Shown: positions 54,791-62,751 of the stretch, piece after piece
Layout: each line of letters opens with the position of its first letter
Position numbering within the stretch: position 1 is the stretch's first letter
From: Stenotrophomonas oahuensis
Lineage (GTDB): Bacteria > Pseudomonadota > Gammaproteobacteria > Xanthomonadales > Xanthomonadaceae
Length of the DNA stretch: 64,000 bases
Reading direction: 5' to 3'
Assembly: GCF_031834595.1 (NCBI RefSeq)
Contig: NZ_CP115541.1
Coordinates: 3,528,501 to 3,592,500 of the forward strand
Translations under genes and position numbers: made by a program
The notes under the pieces: generated by a model
Databases searched by the model: none
What the model was told of the DNA's origin: nothing
Seen by the model: only the letters and a program-made list of their open reading frames with translations

Positions 54791-55980
54791 CCCCGCATGT
54801 TCCGCCCCAGCCTGATTTCCGTTCGCCCGAGTTCCTGCGTGCGCATATCGCGCAGACCATGGCGTTCTACCAGCCGCACGAGATCGACCCCAACGGCGGC
54901 TTCTTCCACTACTACCGTGACGACGGCAGCGTGTACGACGCCAGCCACCGCCACCTGGTCAGCAGTACCCGTTTCGTGTTCAACCACGCCATGGCGTACC
55001 GCGAGTTCGGCAAGCCGGAAGACCTGAAGGCGGTGGAACACGGCATCGCCTTCCTGCGTGACGTGCACCGCAACCCGGTCACCGGCGGCTACGCCTGGAC
55101 GCTGCGCGACGGCGTGGTCGAAGATGCCACCAACCACTGCTACGGCGTGGCCTTCGTGCTGCTGGCTTACAGCTGCGCACTGAAGGCCGGCATCGGCGAA
55201 GCCCGGCAGTGGATGGACGAAACCTGGCAACTGCTGGAAGCGCGTTTCTGGGAGCCGGAGTTCGGCCTGTACAAGGACGAAGCCGACGCCGACTGGAATT
55301 TCAGCGACTACCGTGGCCAGAACGCCAACATGCACATGTGTGAGGCGATGCTGGCGGCGTTCGAGGCCAGCGGCGAACAGCGCTACCTGCAGCGTGCGCT
55401 GCTGCTGGCCGACCACATGACCCGCCGTCAGGCCGCGCAGGGCGAGGGTCTGGTGTGGGAGCACTACGACACCCAGTGGAAGATCGACTGGAACTACAAC
55501 CTCGACAACCCCAAGCACCTGTTCCGTCCGTGGGGCTTCCAGCCCGGTCACCAGACCGAGTGGGCGAAGCTGTTGCTGATCCTGGATCGTCACGTGCAGG
55601 CCGACTGGCTGGTACCGACCGCGCGTCATCTGTTCGACGTGGCCGTGGAACGCAGCTGGGATGCCGAACGCGGTGGCCTGTACTACGGCTTCGCGCCGGA
55701 TGGCAGCGTGTGCGACGACGACAAGTACTTCTGGGTGCAGGCCGAGTCGCTGGCCACCGCGGCGCTGCTGGCCAAGCGCACCGGTGAAGCGGTGTACTGG
55801 GAGTGGTACGACAAGCTGTGGGCGTATGCCTGGCAGCACATGATCGACCACCAGTACGGCGCGTGGTACCGCATCCTGGATGCGGACAACCGCAAGTACA
55901 GCGATGAGAAGAGCCCGGCCGGCAAAACCGATTACCACACCATGGGCGCCTGCCACGAAGTGTTGAACGTGGTGCGTTGA
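54787..55980 (+). CDS. AGE-family epimerase/isomerase, probable D-mannose isomerase
   Basis: 397 residues, (alpha/alpha)6-barrel N-acylglucosamine-2-epimerase family. His-bearing motifs NHCYGVAFVLLAYS, MHMCEAMLAAFE, GHQTEWAKLL and DYHTMGACHEVLNVV resemble the YihS/mannose isomerase branch. Interconverts mannose and fructose, feeding the fructokinase with which it overlaps by ATGA. Confidence 0.88.
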   Translation: MTPHVPPQPDFRSPEFLRAHIAQTMAFYQPHEIDPNGGFFHYYRDDGSVYDASHRHLVSSTRFVFNHAMAYREFGKPEDLKAVEHGIAFLRDVHRNPVTGGYAWTLRDGVVEDATNHCYGVAFVLLAYSCALKAGIGEARQWMDETWQLLEARFWEPEFGLYKDEADADWNFSDYRGQNANMHMCEAMLAAFEASGEQRYLQRALLLADHMTRRQAAQGEGLVWEHYDTQWKIDWNYNLDNPKHLFRPWGFQPGHQTEWAKLLLILDRHVQADWLVPTARHLFDVAVERSWDAERGGLYYGFAPDGSVCDDDKYFWVQAESLATAALLAKRTGEAVYWEWYDKLWAYAWQHMIDHQYGAWYRILDADNRKYSDEKSPAGKTDYHTMGACHEVLNVVR

Positions 55981-56000
55981 CTGGGGAATGGGAAACAACC

Positions 56001-56109
56001 GTAGAGCCACGCCCTGCGTGGCTTCGCGGAAATGATCGGCCGTAGAGACGCGCCATGCGCGTCTGCGCGGTGCCGGGGTGGGTCGAAGCCACGCAGGGCG
56101 TGGCTCTAC
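56001..56109. repeat. Cluster of three SMAG-type palindromes
   Basis: GTAG hairpins at 56001 (AGCCACGC ... GCGTGGCT) and 56042 (AGACGCGC ... GCGCGTCT), and a reversed copy ending CTAC at 56106-56109. They fill the 139-base gap between the isomerase and GH2 genes. Confidence 0.8.
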
Positions 56110-56119
56110 AGGAGGATGT

Positions 56120-58732
56120 ATGCGGCGATTGGGCGTTCTGCTTCTCACTCTGCTTTGGGCGCTGCCAGCCGCAGCCACCCCGCTGTCAGCCCAATGGTCC
56201 TTCCGCCTGCTCCCAGGCAACGCCCAGGCAAGCGCCCACCCTGAAGTCACCCAATGGCGCAGTGCCCAGATCCCAGGTTCGGTCCACACCGACCTGCTCG
56301 CACACGAGTTGATACCCAACCCCTACGCAGGCGCACCCGAAGCCGGCCTGCAATGGATCGGGCTGGCCGACTGGGAATACCAGGCCCGCTTCGACGTCGA
56401 CGCCGCCACGCTGGCCCGCAAACACGCCGAACTGACGTTCGAGGGCCTGGACACCTTTGCCGAGGTCACCCTCAACGACCGCCCGCTGTTGAAAGCCAAC
56501 AACAGCCACCGCAGCTGGCGCGCCCGCGTCGATGGTCGCCTGAAGGCGCACGACAACACCCTGCGCATCGTGTTCCGTTCACCGATCACCACGCTGCTGC
56601 CCCGCGTGCAGGCGATGCCGCACAAGATCGCCGGCAACTATCCGTCTCCCTACGGCGATGAACCCAAGGACGCGATGGTCGGCAACTTTGTGCGCAAGCC
56701 CGGTTATCACTTCGGCTGGGACTGGGGCCCGCGTTACGTGACGGCGGGTATCTGGCGTCCGGTCACGCTGGACAGCTGGGACGTGCAGCGCATCACCGAT
56801 GTGGCGGTGCAGACGCAGGCGCTGAGTGAGCAGCGCGCCGAGCTGCAGGTGGACGTGGAAGTGGAGCGAGCTGCGGCCGGCACCGCCCAGGTACAGGTGA
56901 CCCTGATCGACCCGGATGGCAGCGTCGCCGCCACCGTCGAACAGGAGGCCAGCCTGCGCAAGGGCAGGCAGGTGGTTTCCGTACCCGTGCAGGTGGCCAA
57001 CCCGCGTCGCTGGTGGCCGGTGGGCTACGGCGAACAGGCGCGTTACACCGTACGCACGGTGGTCGACGCCGGCAAGCAGGGCAGGGTGGAGCAGCAACTG
57101 CGCACCGGCCTGCGCACGGTGGAGTTGCGCCGCGAGGTCGACCGCGATGGCGGCCAGGGCTTCGCCTTCGTCATCAACGGCGTGCCGATCTTCGCCAAGG
57201 GCGCGAACGTGATTCCGTTCGACGCGTTCCCGGCCCGGGTGGACGCCGCACGTCTGCGCCGCGACCTCACCGCTGCACGCGACGCCAACATGAACATGGT
57301 GCGCAACTGGGGCGGTGGCTACTACGAGGATTCCACCTTCTTCGACATCGCCGACGAGCTCGGCCTTCTGGTCTGGCAGGACTTCATGTTCGGCGGCGGC
57401 ATGCAGCCCGGCTACGACCCCGCGTTCCGCCAGAATGTGGTGGCCGAAGCACGCGACAACGTGCGCCGGCTGCGCCGCCACCCGAGCATCGTGCTGTGGT
57501 GTGGCAACAACGAAGAAGAGACCGCGTGGAAGGATTGGGGCCACGGCCGCGATTTGACCGCGGCCGACCCGGTGTTCGCGAAGAAGGTGTGGCAGGGCTA
57601 TGTGGATCTGTTCGGCCACGACCTGCGCCAGGTGGTCAGCGAGCACGGTTTGGGCGTGCCGTACTGGTCGAGCTCGCCGAGCAACGACCTGGACGAGAAA
57701 GCCAACGACTCCACCCGTGGCGACAAGCACTACTGGCAGGTGTGGGGCAATCCGGCGCTGCCGGTGCAGGCGTATCTGCGCGAGACCCCGCGTTTCATGT
57801 CCGAGTACGGCCTGCAGGCGTGGCCGTCGCTGCGCACGCTGCAGGGGATCATTCCCGCCGACCAGCAACAGGTGGACAGCCCGGTGGTGAAGGCGCACCA
57901 GAAGTTCATGGCGGGCGAGGGCAATCAGCGCCTGCTGCAGTACATCGAGCGTGAGTTCGGCACACCGCGCAATTTCGATGACTTCGTCTACCTGAGCCAG
58001 GTGACCCAGGCCGAAGGCATTGCCCTGGCCGCGCTGCATCACCGCGCCTCACGCCCGTACACCATGGGCTCGCTGTACTGGCAGCTCAACGATGTGTGGC
58101 CGGGCGCGTCGTGGTCGAGTGTCGATCACGACGGTCGCTGGAAAGCGCTGCATTTCCATGCCAAGCGCTTCTTCGCCGGGCATGCCGTTGCCGCGCTGCG
58201 CGACGAAGGTGTGACCCGGGTCAGTCTGCTTAACGACCGTGCCGAGCCGCTGCGCGGGGCGTGGCGGTTGCGGGTGATGGATGTGGATGGCCGCGTGCGT
58301 AGTGATGAGCGCAAGGCGGTGACGGTGCCGCCGTTGGCTGCGTTGGAGGTCGGGCGGTTCACCGATGCGCAGCTGCTGGGCAAAGCGGATCCGAGGCGCA
58401 CCGTGGCCGTGGCGGAGCTGCTGGACGGCGAGCAGGTGGTATCGCGGCAGGTGGTGTATTTCGCTGCGGCCAAGGACATGCGTCTGCCGCAGGCAAAGAT
58501 CGTCAGTCGCTGGGTCCGCGAGGGTGATGACAGCGTGCTGGAGCTGCGCTCTGCGCAGCTGGCGCGGGGGGTGTGGGTGGAATTTGACGGGTTTGATGCC
58601 GTACTGGACGACAACGCGCTGGACCTGGTGCCGGGGGAACCGGTGCGGATCCGGGTGAAGGCGGATCAGAGTGCCAAGGCGTTGGCCGACGCGTTGCGGG
58701 TGCGGAGCGTGGCCGAGGCAATGGGCCGGTAA
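56120..58732 (+). CDS. GH2 family beta-mannosidase
   Basis: 870 residues. Signal peptide (RRLGVLLLTLLWALPAAA), start set by GGAGG. N-terminal jelly-roll, Ig-like and TIM-barrel domains. The acid/base Glu lies in LWCGNNEEETAW and the nucleophile Glu in FMSEYGLQAWPSL. Removes the beta-linked core mannose of N-glycans. Last gene of the mannose/N-glycan locus; separated from the isomerase by SMAG repeats. Confidence 0.93.
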   Translation: MRRLGVLLLTLLWALPAAATPLSAQWSFRLLPGNAQASAHPEVTQWRSAQIPGSVHTDLLAHELIPNPYAGAPEAGLQWIGLADWEYQARFDVDAATLARKHAELTFEGLDTFAEVTLNDRPLLKANNSHRSWRARVDGRLKAHDNTLRIVFRSPITTLLPRVQAMPHKIAGNYPSPYGDEPKDAMVGNFVRKPGYHFGWDWGPRYVTAGIWRPVTLDSWDVQRITDVAVQTQALSEQRAELQVDVEVERAAAGTAQVQVTLIDPDGSVAATVEQEASLRKGRQVVSVPVQVANPRRWWPVGYGEQARYTVRTVVDAGKQGRVEQQLRTGLRTVELRREVDRDGGQGFAFVINGVPIFAKGANVIPFDAFPARVDAARLRRDLTAARDANMNMVRNWGGGYYEDSTFFDIADELGLLVWQDFMFGGGMQPGYDPAFRQNVVAEARDNVRRLRRHPSIVLWCGNNEEETAWKDWGHGRDLTAADPVFAKKVWQGYVDLFGHDLRQVVSEHGLGVPYWSSSPSNDLDEKANDSTRGDKHYWQVWGNPALPVQAYLRETPRFMSEYGLQAWPSLRTLQGIIPADQQQVDSPVVKAHQKFMAGEGNQRLLQYIEREFGTPRNFDDFVYLSQVTQAEGIALAALHHRASRPYTMGSLYWQLNDVWPGASWSSVDHDGRWKALHFHAKRFFAGHAVAALRDEGVTRVSLLNDRAEPLRGAWRLRVMDVDGRVRSDERKAVTVPPLAALEVGRFTDAQLLGKADPRRTVAVAELLDGEQVVSRQVVYFAAAKDMRLPQAKIVSRWVREGDDSVLELRSAQLARGVWVEFDGFDAVLDDNALDLVPGEPVRIRVKADQSAKALADALRVRSVAEAMGR

Positions 58733-58756
58733 TCGAACGCGGCCCGGGATGGTCGT

Positions 58757-58813
58757 GGACACGCATGGCGTGTCCCTACATCGATGCCGCGTAGGGACGC
58801 GCCATGCGCGTCC
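58757..58813. repeat. Inverted pair of SMAG-type palindromes
   Basis: A reversed unit GGACACGC ... GTGTCC CTAC (58757-58779), then GTAG GGACGC...GCGTCC (58791-58813). Located between the convergent GH2 and mtnC genes, likely acting as a bidirectional hairpin. Confidence 0.8.
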
Positions 58814-58828
58814 GCCGCGCTGCTGGAA

Positions 58829-59530
58829 TTACAACGTGATCTGCTGGAAATTCTCGACCCGGTCGTGGCCGTGCGTTGCCTCACCTGTGCGCGGCAGCGG
58901 GTAATCCTGCAGGCGGTCCAGCAGACGCGTCTGCAGCCCGGCCTCTCGCGCCGCATCCAGCTCTTCCACCACGTCCGACAGGAACACGATCTCCCCGGCC
59001 GGCACGCCTATCGCCTGCACGATGTTGCGGTAGCTGTCGGCCTCGCGCTTGCCGCCGATCTCCGTGTCGAACCAGCCCGACACCAGCGCGGTCAGGTCGC
59101 CGGCTTCGCTGAAACCGAAGAACTGCTTCTGCGCCGGCACCGAGCCGGACGAGTACACGTACAGGGCCTTGCCCTGTGCGTGCCAGCCCTTCAGCACCGC
59201 AGCGACTTCCGGATAGAAGTGCGCCTGGTAGTCGCCGCGCTCGTAGCCGCTCTTCCAGATCATGCCCTGCAGCGCCTTCAGCGCGGTGTGCTTGCGGTCC
59301 TGGTCGATCCAGCCCTGCAGGGTTTCCACCACGAGTGCGTCCTGGCAGGCACCGCCGATCTCGGCGGCCACCGCGTCCAGCCAGCGGCGCACTTCAGGCT
59401 CCTGCCCATGCGCGGCAACGAATGCCGGCAGCGCCTTGCGCGCATACGGGAACAGCACGTTCTTGACGAACGAGATGCTGCTGGTGGTGCCTTCGATATC
59501 GGTCAATACAACGCGGGGCGACTGCGACAT
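58829..59530 (-). CDS. mtnC: Acireductone synthase (enolase-phosphatase)
   Basis: 233 residues, HAD fold: [20 protein letters not shown] with the nucleophile Asp, [15 protein letters not shown], and [16 protein letters not shown]. Converts 2,3-diketo-5-methylthiopentyl-1-phosphate to acireductone in methionine salvage. Stands 3 bases after mtnD on the minus strand, so co-transcribed. Confidence 0.94.
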   Translation of the reverse strand: MSQSPRVVLTDIEGTTSSISFVKNVLFPYARKALPAFVAAHGQEPEVRRWLDAVAAEIGGACQDALVVETLQGWIDQDRKHTALKALQGMIWKSGYERGDYQAHFYPEVAAVLKGWHAQGKALYVYSSGSVPAQKQFFGFSEAGDLTALVSGWFDTEIGGKREADSYRNIVQAIGVPAGEIVFLSDVVEELDAAREAGLQTRLLDRLQDYPLPRTGEATHGHDRVENFQQITL

Positions 59531-59533
59531 GGA

Positions 59534-60091
59534 TCAGGAAGCCTGGGTAGGAATGTAACGGGGGAATTTCTGCGCGATATCGGTGCCGGTGAAGTGACCG
59601 ACCCAGCCGTCCGGCTCGGTGAAGAAGCGGATCGCGACAAAACTCGGCTCTTCGCCCATGTCGAACCAGTGCGTGGTGCTGTCCGGCACGGCGATCAGGT
59701 CGTCCTTCACGCACTCGATCTCGTACACCTTGTCACCCACGTGCAGGGTGAACAGGCCGGAGCCGGCAACGAAGAAGCGCACCTCGTCTTCCTTGTGGAA
59801 GTGTTCGTCGAGGAACTTCTTGCGCAGTTCCGCACGGTTGGGGTTGTCCGGGGCGATCGAGGCCACGTCCACGCTCTTGAAGCCACGTTCGGCGACCAGC
59901 CGGTCAATGTCGCTGCGATAGGCCGCGAACACCTCGTCCTGGCTGGCACCGGGGGCCACTTCATGGGCCGCCTGCCAGCGCTCGAAGGTCACGCCGATTT
60001 TCTTAAGTTCATCGGCAATCACGGCACCGTCCTGGGTATCCAGCAACGGGGCCTCGGGGGCGGTGTCATTGAAGATGCGCAGTCGGCTCAT
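59534..60091 (-). CDS. mtnD: Acireductone dioxygenase
   Basis: 185-residue cupin. Metal ligands in [19 protein letters not shown] (~97-115) and a second His in [10 protein letters not shown]. Uses Fe2+ or Ni2+; the Fe form yields the keto-acid precursor of methionine. Upstream of mtnC with a 3-base gap. Confidence 0.95.
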   Translation of the reverse strand: MSRLRIFNDTAPEAPLLDTQDGAVIADELKKIGVTFERWQAAHEVAPGASQDEVFAAYRSDIDRLVAERGFKSVDVASIAPDNPNRAELRKKFLDEHFHKEDEVRFFVAGSGLFTLHVGDKVYEIECVKDDLIAVPDSTTHWFDMGEEPSFVAIRFFTEPDGWVGHFTGTDIAQKFPRYIPTQAS

Positions 60092-60208
60092 GGCGGCAGC
60101 TTGAACGTGGGAACGGGGGTCTTAAAGGGTAGCAGCCGCAGCCCGCGGTTGGGGGCGCGGCGTAATGACGCGGGGGAAGCAGCACATTGCCCGTATTCAT
60201 GATGCAAC

Positions 60209-60264
60209 GTAGAGCCGGGCTTGCCCGGCTGATTTAAACGGCAGCCGGGCAAGCCCGGCTCTAC
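60209..60264. repeat. Palindromic pair of SMAG units between mtnB and mtnD
   Basis: Two 22-bp GTAG units in opposite orientation (60209-60230, 60243-60264) separated by 12 bases, forming one ~56-base palindrome inside the mtn gene cluster. Confidence 0.85.
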
Positions 60265-60272
60265 ACGGGCGT

Positions 60273-60908
60273 TCAGAGCCCGCGCAGCTTCCTGAGCTCC
60301 AGCTCGCAATGGAACAGGAACTCAAACGCTTCCAGGTGCCGGCGCGCCTCGGCCATGTCCCGGCCCCAGGCATACAGCCCGTGGCCATCAATCAGATACC
60401 CCCACAGGCACTGCTGGTCGAGCAGGGCATCGACCTGTGCGGAGAGCACGTTCATGTCCTGGGTATTGGCAAACACCGGCACTTCAATCGCCATTTCGTG
60501 CGTGCTGTTGCCATGGAAGGCCTTCAGCAGCTCGTAGCCTTCCAGCCGGATATGCCCCTGCGCCGCATACAGGCGCGAGGCCACGGTCTGCACCGGGGAA
60601 TGCGTATGCAGCACACAGCCTACTTCCGGGAAGCGGCGGTACAGCTGGGTGTGCAGCAGGGTCTCCGCCGACGGCCGCAGCGGCCGACCCACGGCCTGGC
60701 CATCGAAGTCCACGACCATGATGTCGTCTTCGATCAGCCGGCCCTTGTCCTTGCCGGACACGGTAATGGCCGCATGCTGGTCATCCAGCCGGTGCGAGAA
60801 ATTGCTGCTGGTCGCCGGCGTCCAGCCGGCCTGGGCCAGCTCACGCACGTTGTCGATCAGGATCTGGGCAAGCTGGCTGAGGCGGGTGGTGTCGTAGGGG
60901 GTGTTCAT
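60273..60908 (-). CDS. mtnB: Methylthioribulose-1-phosphate dehydratase
   Basis: 211 residues, class II aldolase fold: [20 protein letters not shown] with the phosphate site, then the zinc ligands [11 protein letters not shown] and [10 protein letters not shown]. Dehydrates MTRu-1-P in methionine salvage. The frame is open 88 codons upstream through repeats; the ATG at 60908 matches the family start. 181 bases upstream of mtnD, with SMAG repeats between. Confidence 0.93.
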   Translation of the reverse strand: MNTPYDTTRLSQLAQILIDNVRELAQAGWTPATSSNFSHRLDDQHAAITVSGKDKGRLIEDDIMVVDFDGQAVGRPLRPSAETLLHTQLYRRFPEVGCVLHTHSPVQTVASRLYAAQGHIRLEGYELLKAFHGNSTHEMAIEVPVFANTQDMNVLSAQVDALLDQQCLWGYLIDGHGLYAWGRDMAEARRHLEAFEFLFHCELELRKLRGL

Positions 60909-60969
60909 GGGGGTGATTTTAACTGGCTTTCGGTTGTTTGGTCGCGAAGAGCCGGGTTCCTGGGGGAGT

Positions 60970-61071
60970 CCGGTCGGGGTGGGGTTTGCGGGGGACGCTG
61001 CAAGTACGTCCATGTAAGCTTTGTCGCCGCATCCATGCGGCTCAAACCCCCGCAAACCCCACCCCGACCGG
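60970..61071. repeat. Perfect 25-bp inverted repeat with nested palindrome
   Basis: Arms 60970-60994 and 61047-61071 are exact reverse complements (ending CCGGTCGGGG / CCCCGACCGG). The 52-base spacer contains GCCGCATCCATGCGGC. The gap 60909-61263 otherwise holds a terminator and small repeats and no gene. Confidence 0.85.
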
Positions 61072-61124
61072 CCTTCGACAGAATTCTGCGTGTGCCAGCA
61101 CTTGGGGGGAGGGGAGAAAAAGCA

Positions 61125-61145
61125 GAGCCGGCCAGTGGCCGGCTC
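61125..61145 (-). terminator. Terminator after the APC permease gene (minus strand)
   Basis: Stem GAGCCGGCC / GGCCGGCTC, followed on the minus strand by TGCTTTTTCTCC. Confidence 0.8.
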
Positions 61146-61151
61146 CAAGGC

Positions 61152-61175
61152 ATGACGACCAACGGTCGTCATCTA
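61152..61175 (-). repeat. SMAG-like GTAG palindrome
   Basis: ATGACGACC / GGTCGTCAT hairpin ending CTAC (GTAG on the minus strand). Confidence 0.7.
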
Positions 61176-61213
61176 CCAGCGGCACGGGCGCCGCTTTTGC
61201 TTTTCGGCTCCGT

Positions 61214-61262
61214 CACCGACGCACTGTCGAGGGTGGGTCGGGATGGGCTGGAGGGGGCGTGA
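61214..61262 (+). repeat. Fragment of the composite intergenic repeat
   Basis: Matches the segment around GGTCGGGATGGGCTGGAGGG of the repeats at 30671-30930 and 45028-45285. It ends one base before the stop codon of the APC gene. Confidence 0.65.
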
Positions 61263-61263
61263 A

Positions 61264-62691
61264 TCAACGCCCGCGCAGGCGGCTGTGGCGGAAGCCGTAC
61301 AGGAAGTAGATCGCAAACCCGATCACCGTCCAGCCAATCATCAACATCCAGTTGTGCATCGTCATCGCCGACAGCAGCGCCAGGCAGCTCAGCACCCCCA
61401 GGCTGCACACCAGCCACGCCGCCGGAATCCGGAACGGACGCGGCAGGTCCGGCTGGGTGCGGCGCAGGATCAGCACGCCCGCGCACACCGCTGCGAACGC
61501 GATCAGCGTGCCCATCGAGGTCAACTCACCCAGCACGTCCAGCGGGAACAATGCCGCCAGCAGCGCAATGCCAATGCCGGTGATCACCGTATTGATGTGC
61601 GGCGTGCGGTAGGTCGGATGGATCTTGGTGAACACCGGCGGCAGCAGGCCGTCACGGCCCATGATCATGAAGATGCGCGGCTGCGCGATCACCATCACCA
61701 GCACCACGGACGACAAGCCGATCAGCGCGCCTATCTCCACCACCACCCGCAACCAGCCCAGCTGCGGATGCGCGGCCACCGCCGTCACCACCGGCTCGTC
61801 GGTGCCCAGCAGGTTGTACGGCACCAGGCCGGTCATCACCGCAGCCATCGCGATGTACAGCACCGTGCAGATCACCAGCGACAGCATCATGCCGATCGGC
61901 ATGTCACGCTGCGGCCGGTGCGATTCCTGCGCCGCCACCGACACCGCCTCGAACCCGATGTAGGCGAAGAACACCATCGCCGCACCGCGCAGCACGCCTT
62001 CCATGCCGTACTTGCCCGGGCCTTGGTTCTCCGGAATGAACGGGGTCCAGTTGGCCGGGTCCACATACTTCCAGCCCACCACGATCACCAGAATGATCAG
62101 GCCGGTCTTCAAGACCACCATCGCCATGTTCATCGCCGAGGATTTGCTGATGCCCACGTAGCACAGCCAGGTCAGCAGCAGCACCAGGATGGCGGCTGGA
62201 ATGTTGGCAATCGCGCCGGTCGGACGCAGTTGCCCGTCCAGCGGCGCGCTGACCAGTGCGGCCGGTAGATGGATGTCGAAATGGCTCAGCAGGCTCAGGA
62301 AGTAGCCGGTCCAGCTGACCGCCACCGCAGAGGCCGAGACCCCGTACTCCAGCACCAGCATCCAGCCGATGAACCAGGCCGAGAGCTCGCCGAAGGTGGC
62401 ATAGGTGTAGGTGTAGGCACTGCCCGACACCGGGACCATCGAGGCGAACTCGGCGTAGGCCAGCGCGCAGAAGGCGCAGCAGATCGCCGCCAGCACGAAC
62501 GACAGCATGATCGCCGGGCCGGCATGGTTGGCCGCGGCCTGACCGGTGATCACGAAGATGCCGCCGCCGATCACCGCGCCGATGCCCAGCGCAGTCAGGC
62601 CCCAGGGGCCCAGATGGCGCTTCAGGCTCAGCCCGTTGGCGTCTTCATGGGCGGCATGCGGGTGCTTGGTGGCCCACAGTTGTTTGAGCAT
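61264..62691 (-). CDS. APC superfamily amino-acid permease
   Basis: 475 residues, about 12-14 TM helices. TM1 has the unwound GIGAVIGGGIFVITGQAA motif, followed by FASMVPVSGSAYTYTYATFG and FFAYIGFEAVSVAAQESHRP, typical of the cationic-amino-acid-transporter branch. Inner membrane. Tandem paralogue of the next gene, 60 bases apart, with a hairpin between. The specific amino acid cannot be read from the sequence. Confidence 0.9.
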   Translation of the reverse strand: MLKQLWATKHPHAAHEDANGLSLKRHLGPWGLTALGIGAVIGGGIFVITGQAAANHAGPAIMLSFVLAAICCAFCALAYAEFASMVPVSGSAYTYTYATFGELSAWFIGWMLVLEYGVSASAVAVSWTGYFLSLLSHFDIHLPAALVSAPLDGQLRPTGAIANIPAAILVLLLTWLCYVGISKSSAMNMAMVVLKTGLIILVIVVGWKYVDPANWTPFIPENQGPGKYGMEGVLRGAAMVFFAYIGFEAVSVAAQESHRPQRDMPIGMMLSLVICTVLYIAMAAVMTGLVPYNLLGTDEPVVTAVAAHPQLGWLRVVVEIGALIGLSSVVLVMVIAQPRIFMIMGRDGLLPPVFTKIHPTYRTPHINTVITGIGIALLAALFPLDVLGELTSMGTLIAFAAVCAGVLILRRTQPDLPRPFRIPAAWLVCSLGVLSCLALLSAMTMHNWMLMIGWTVIGFAIYFLYGFRHSRLRGR

Positions 62692-62718
62692 GTGTTTGGG
62701 TCTTTTCGGGTGAAAACG

Positions 62719-62745
62719 AACGGGCCGGCAGTGGGCCGGCCCGTT
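62719..62745 (-). terminator. Hairpin between the two permease genes
   Basis: Perfect 11-bp stem AACGGGCCGGC / GCCGGCCCGTT with a 5-base loop. On the minus strand it is followed by CGTTTTC, immediately after the stop of the upstream permease. Confidence 0.8.
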
Positions 62746-62751
62746 GCGGAA

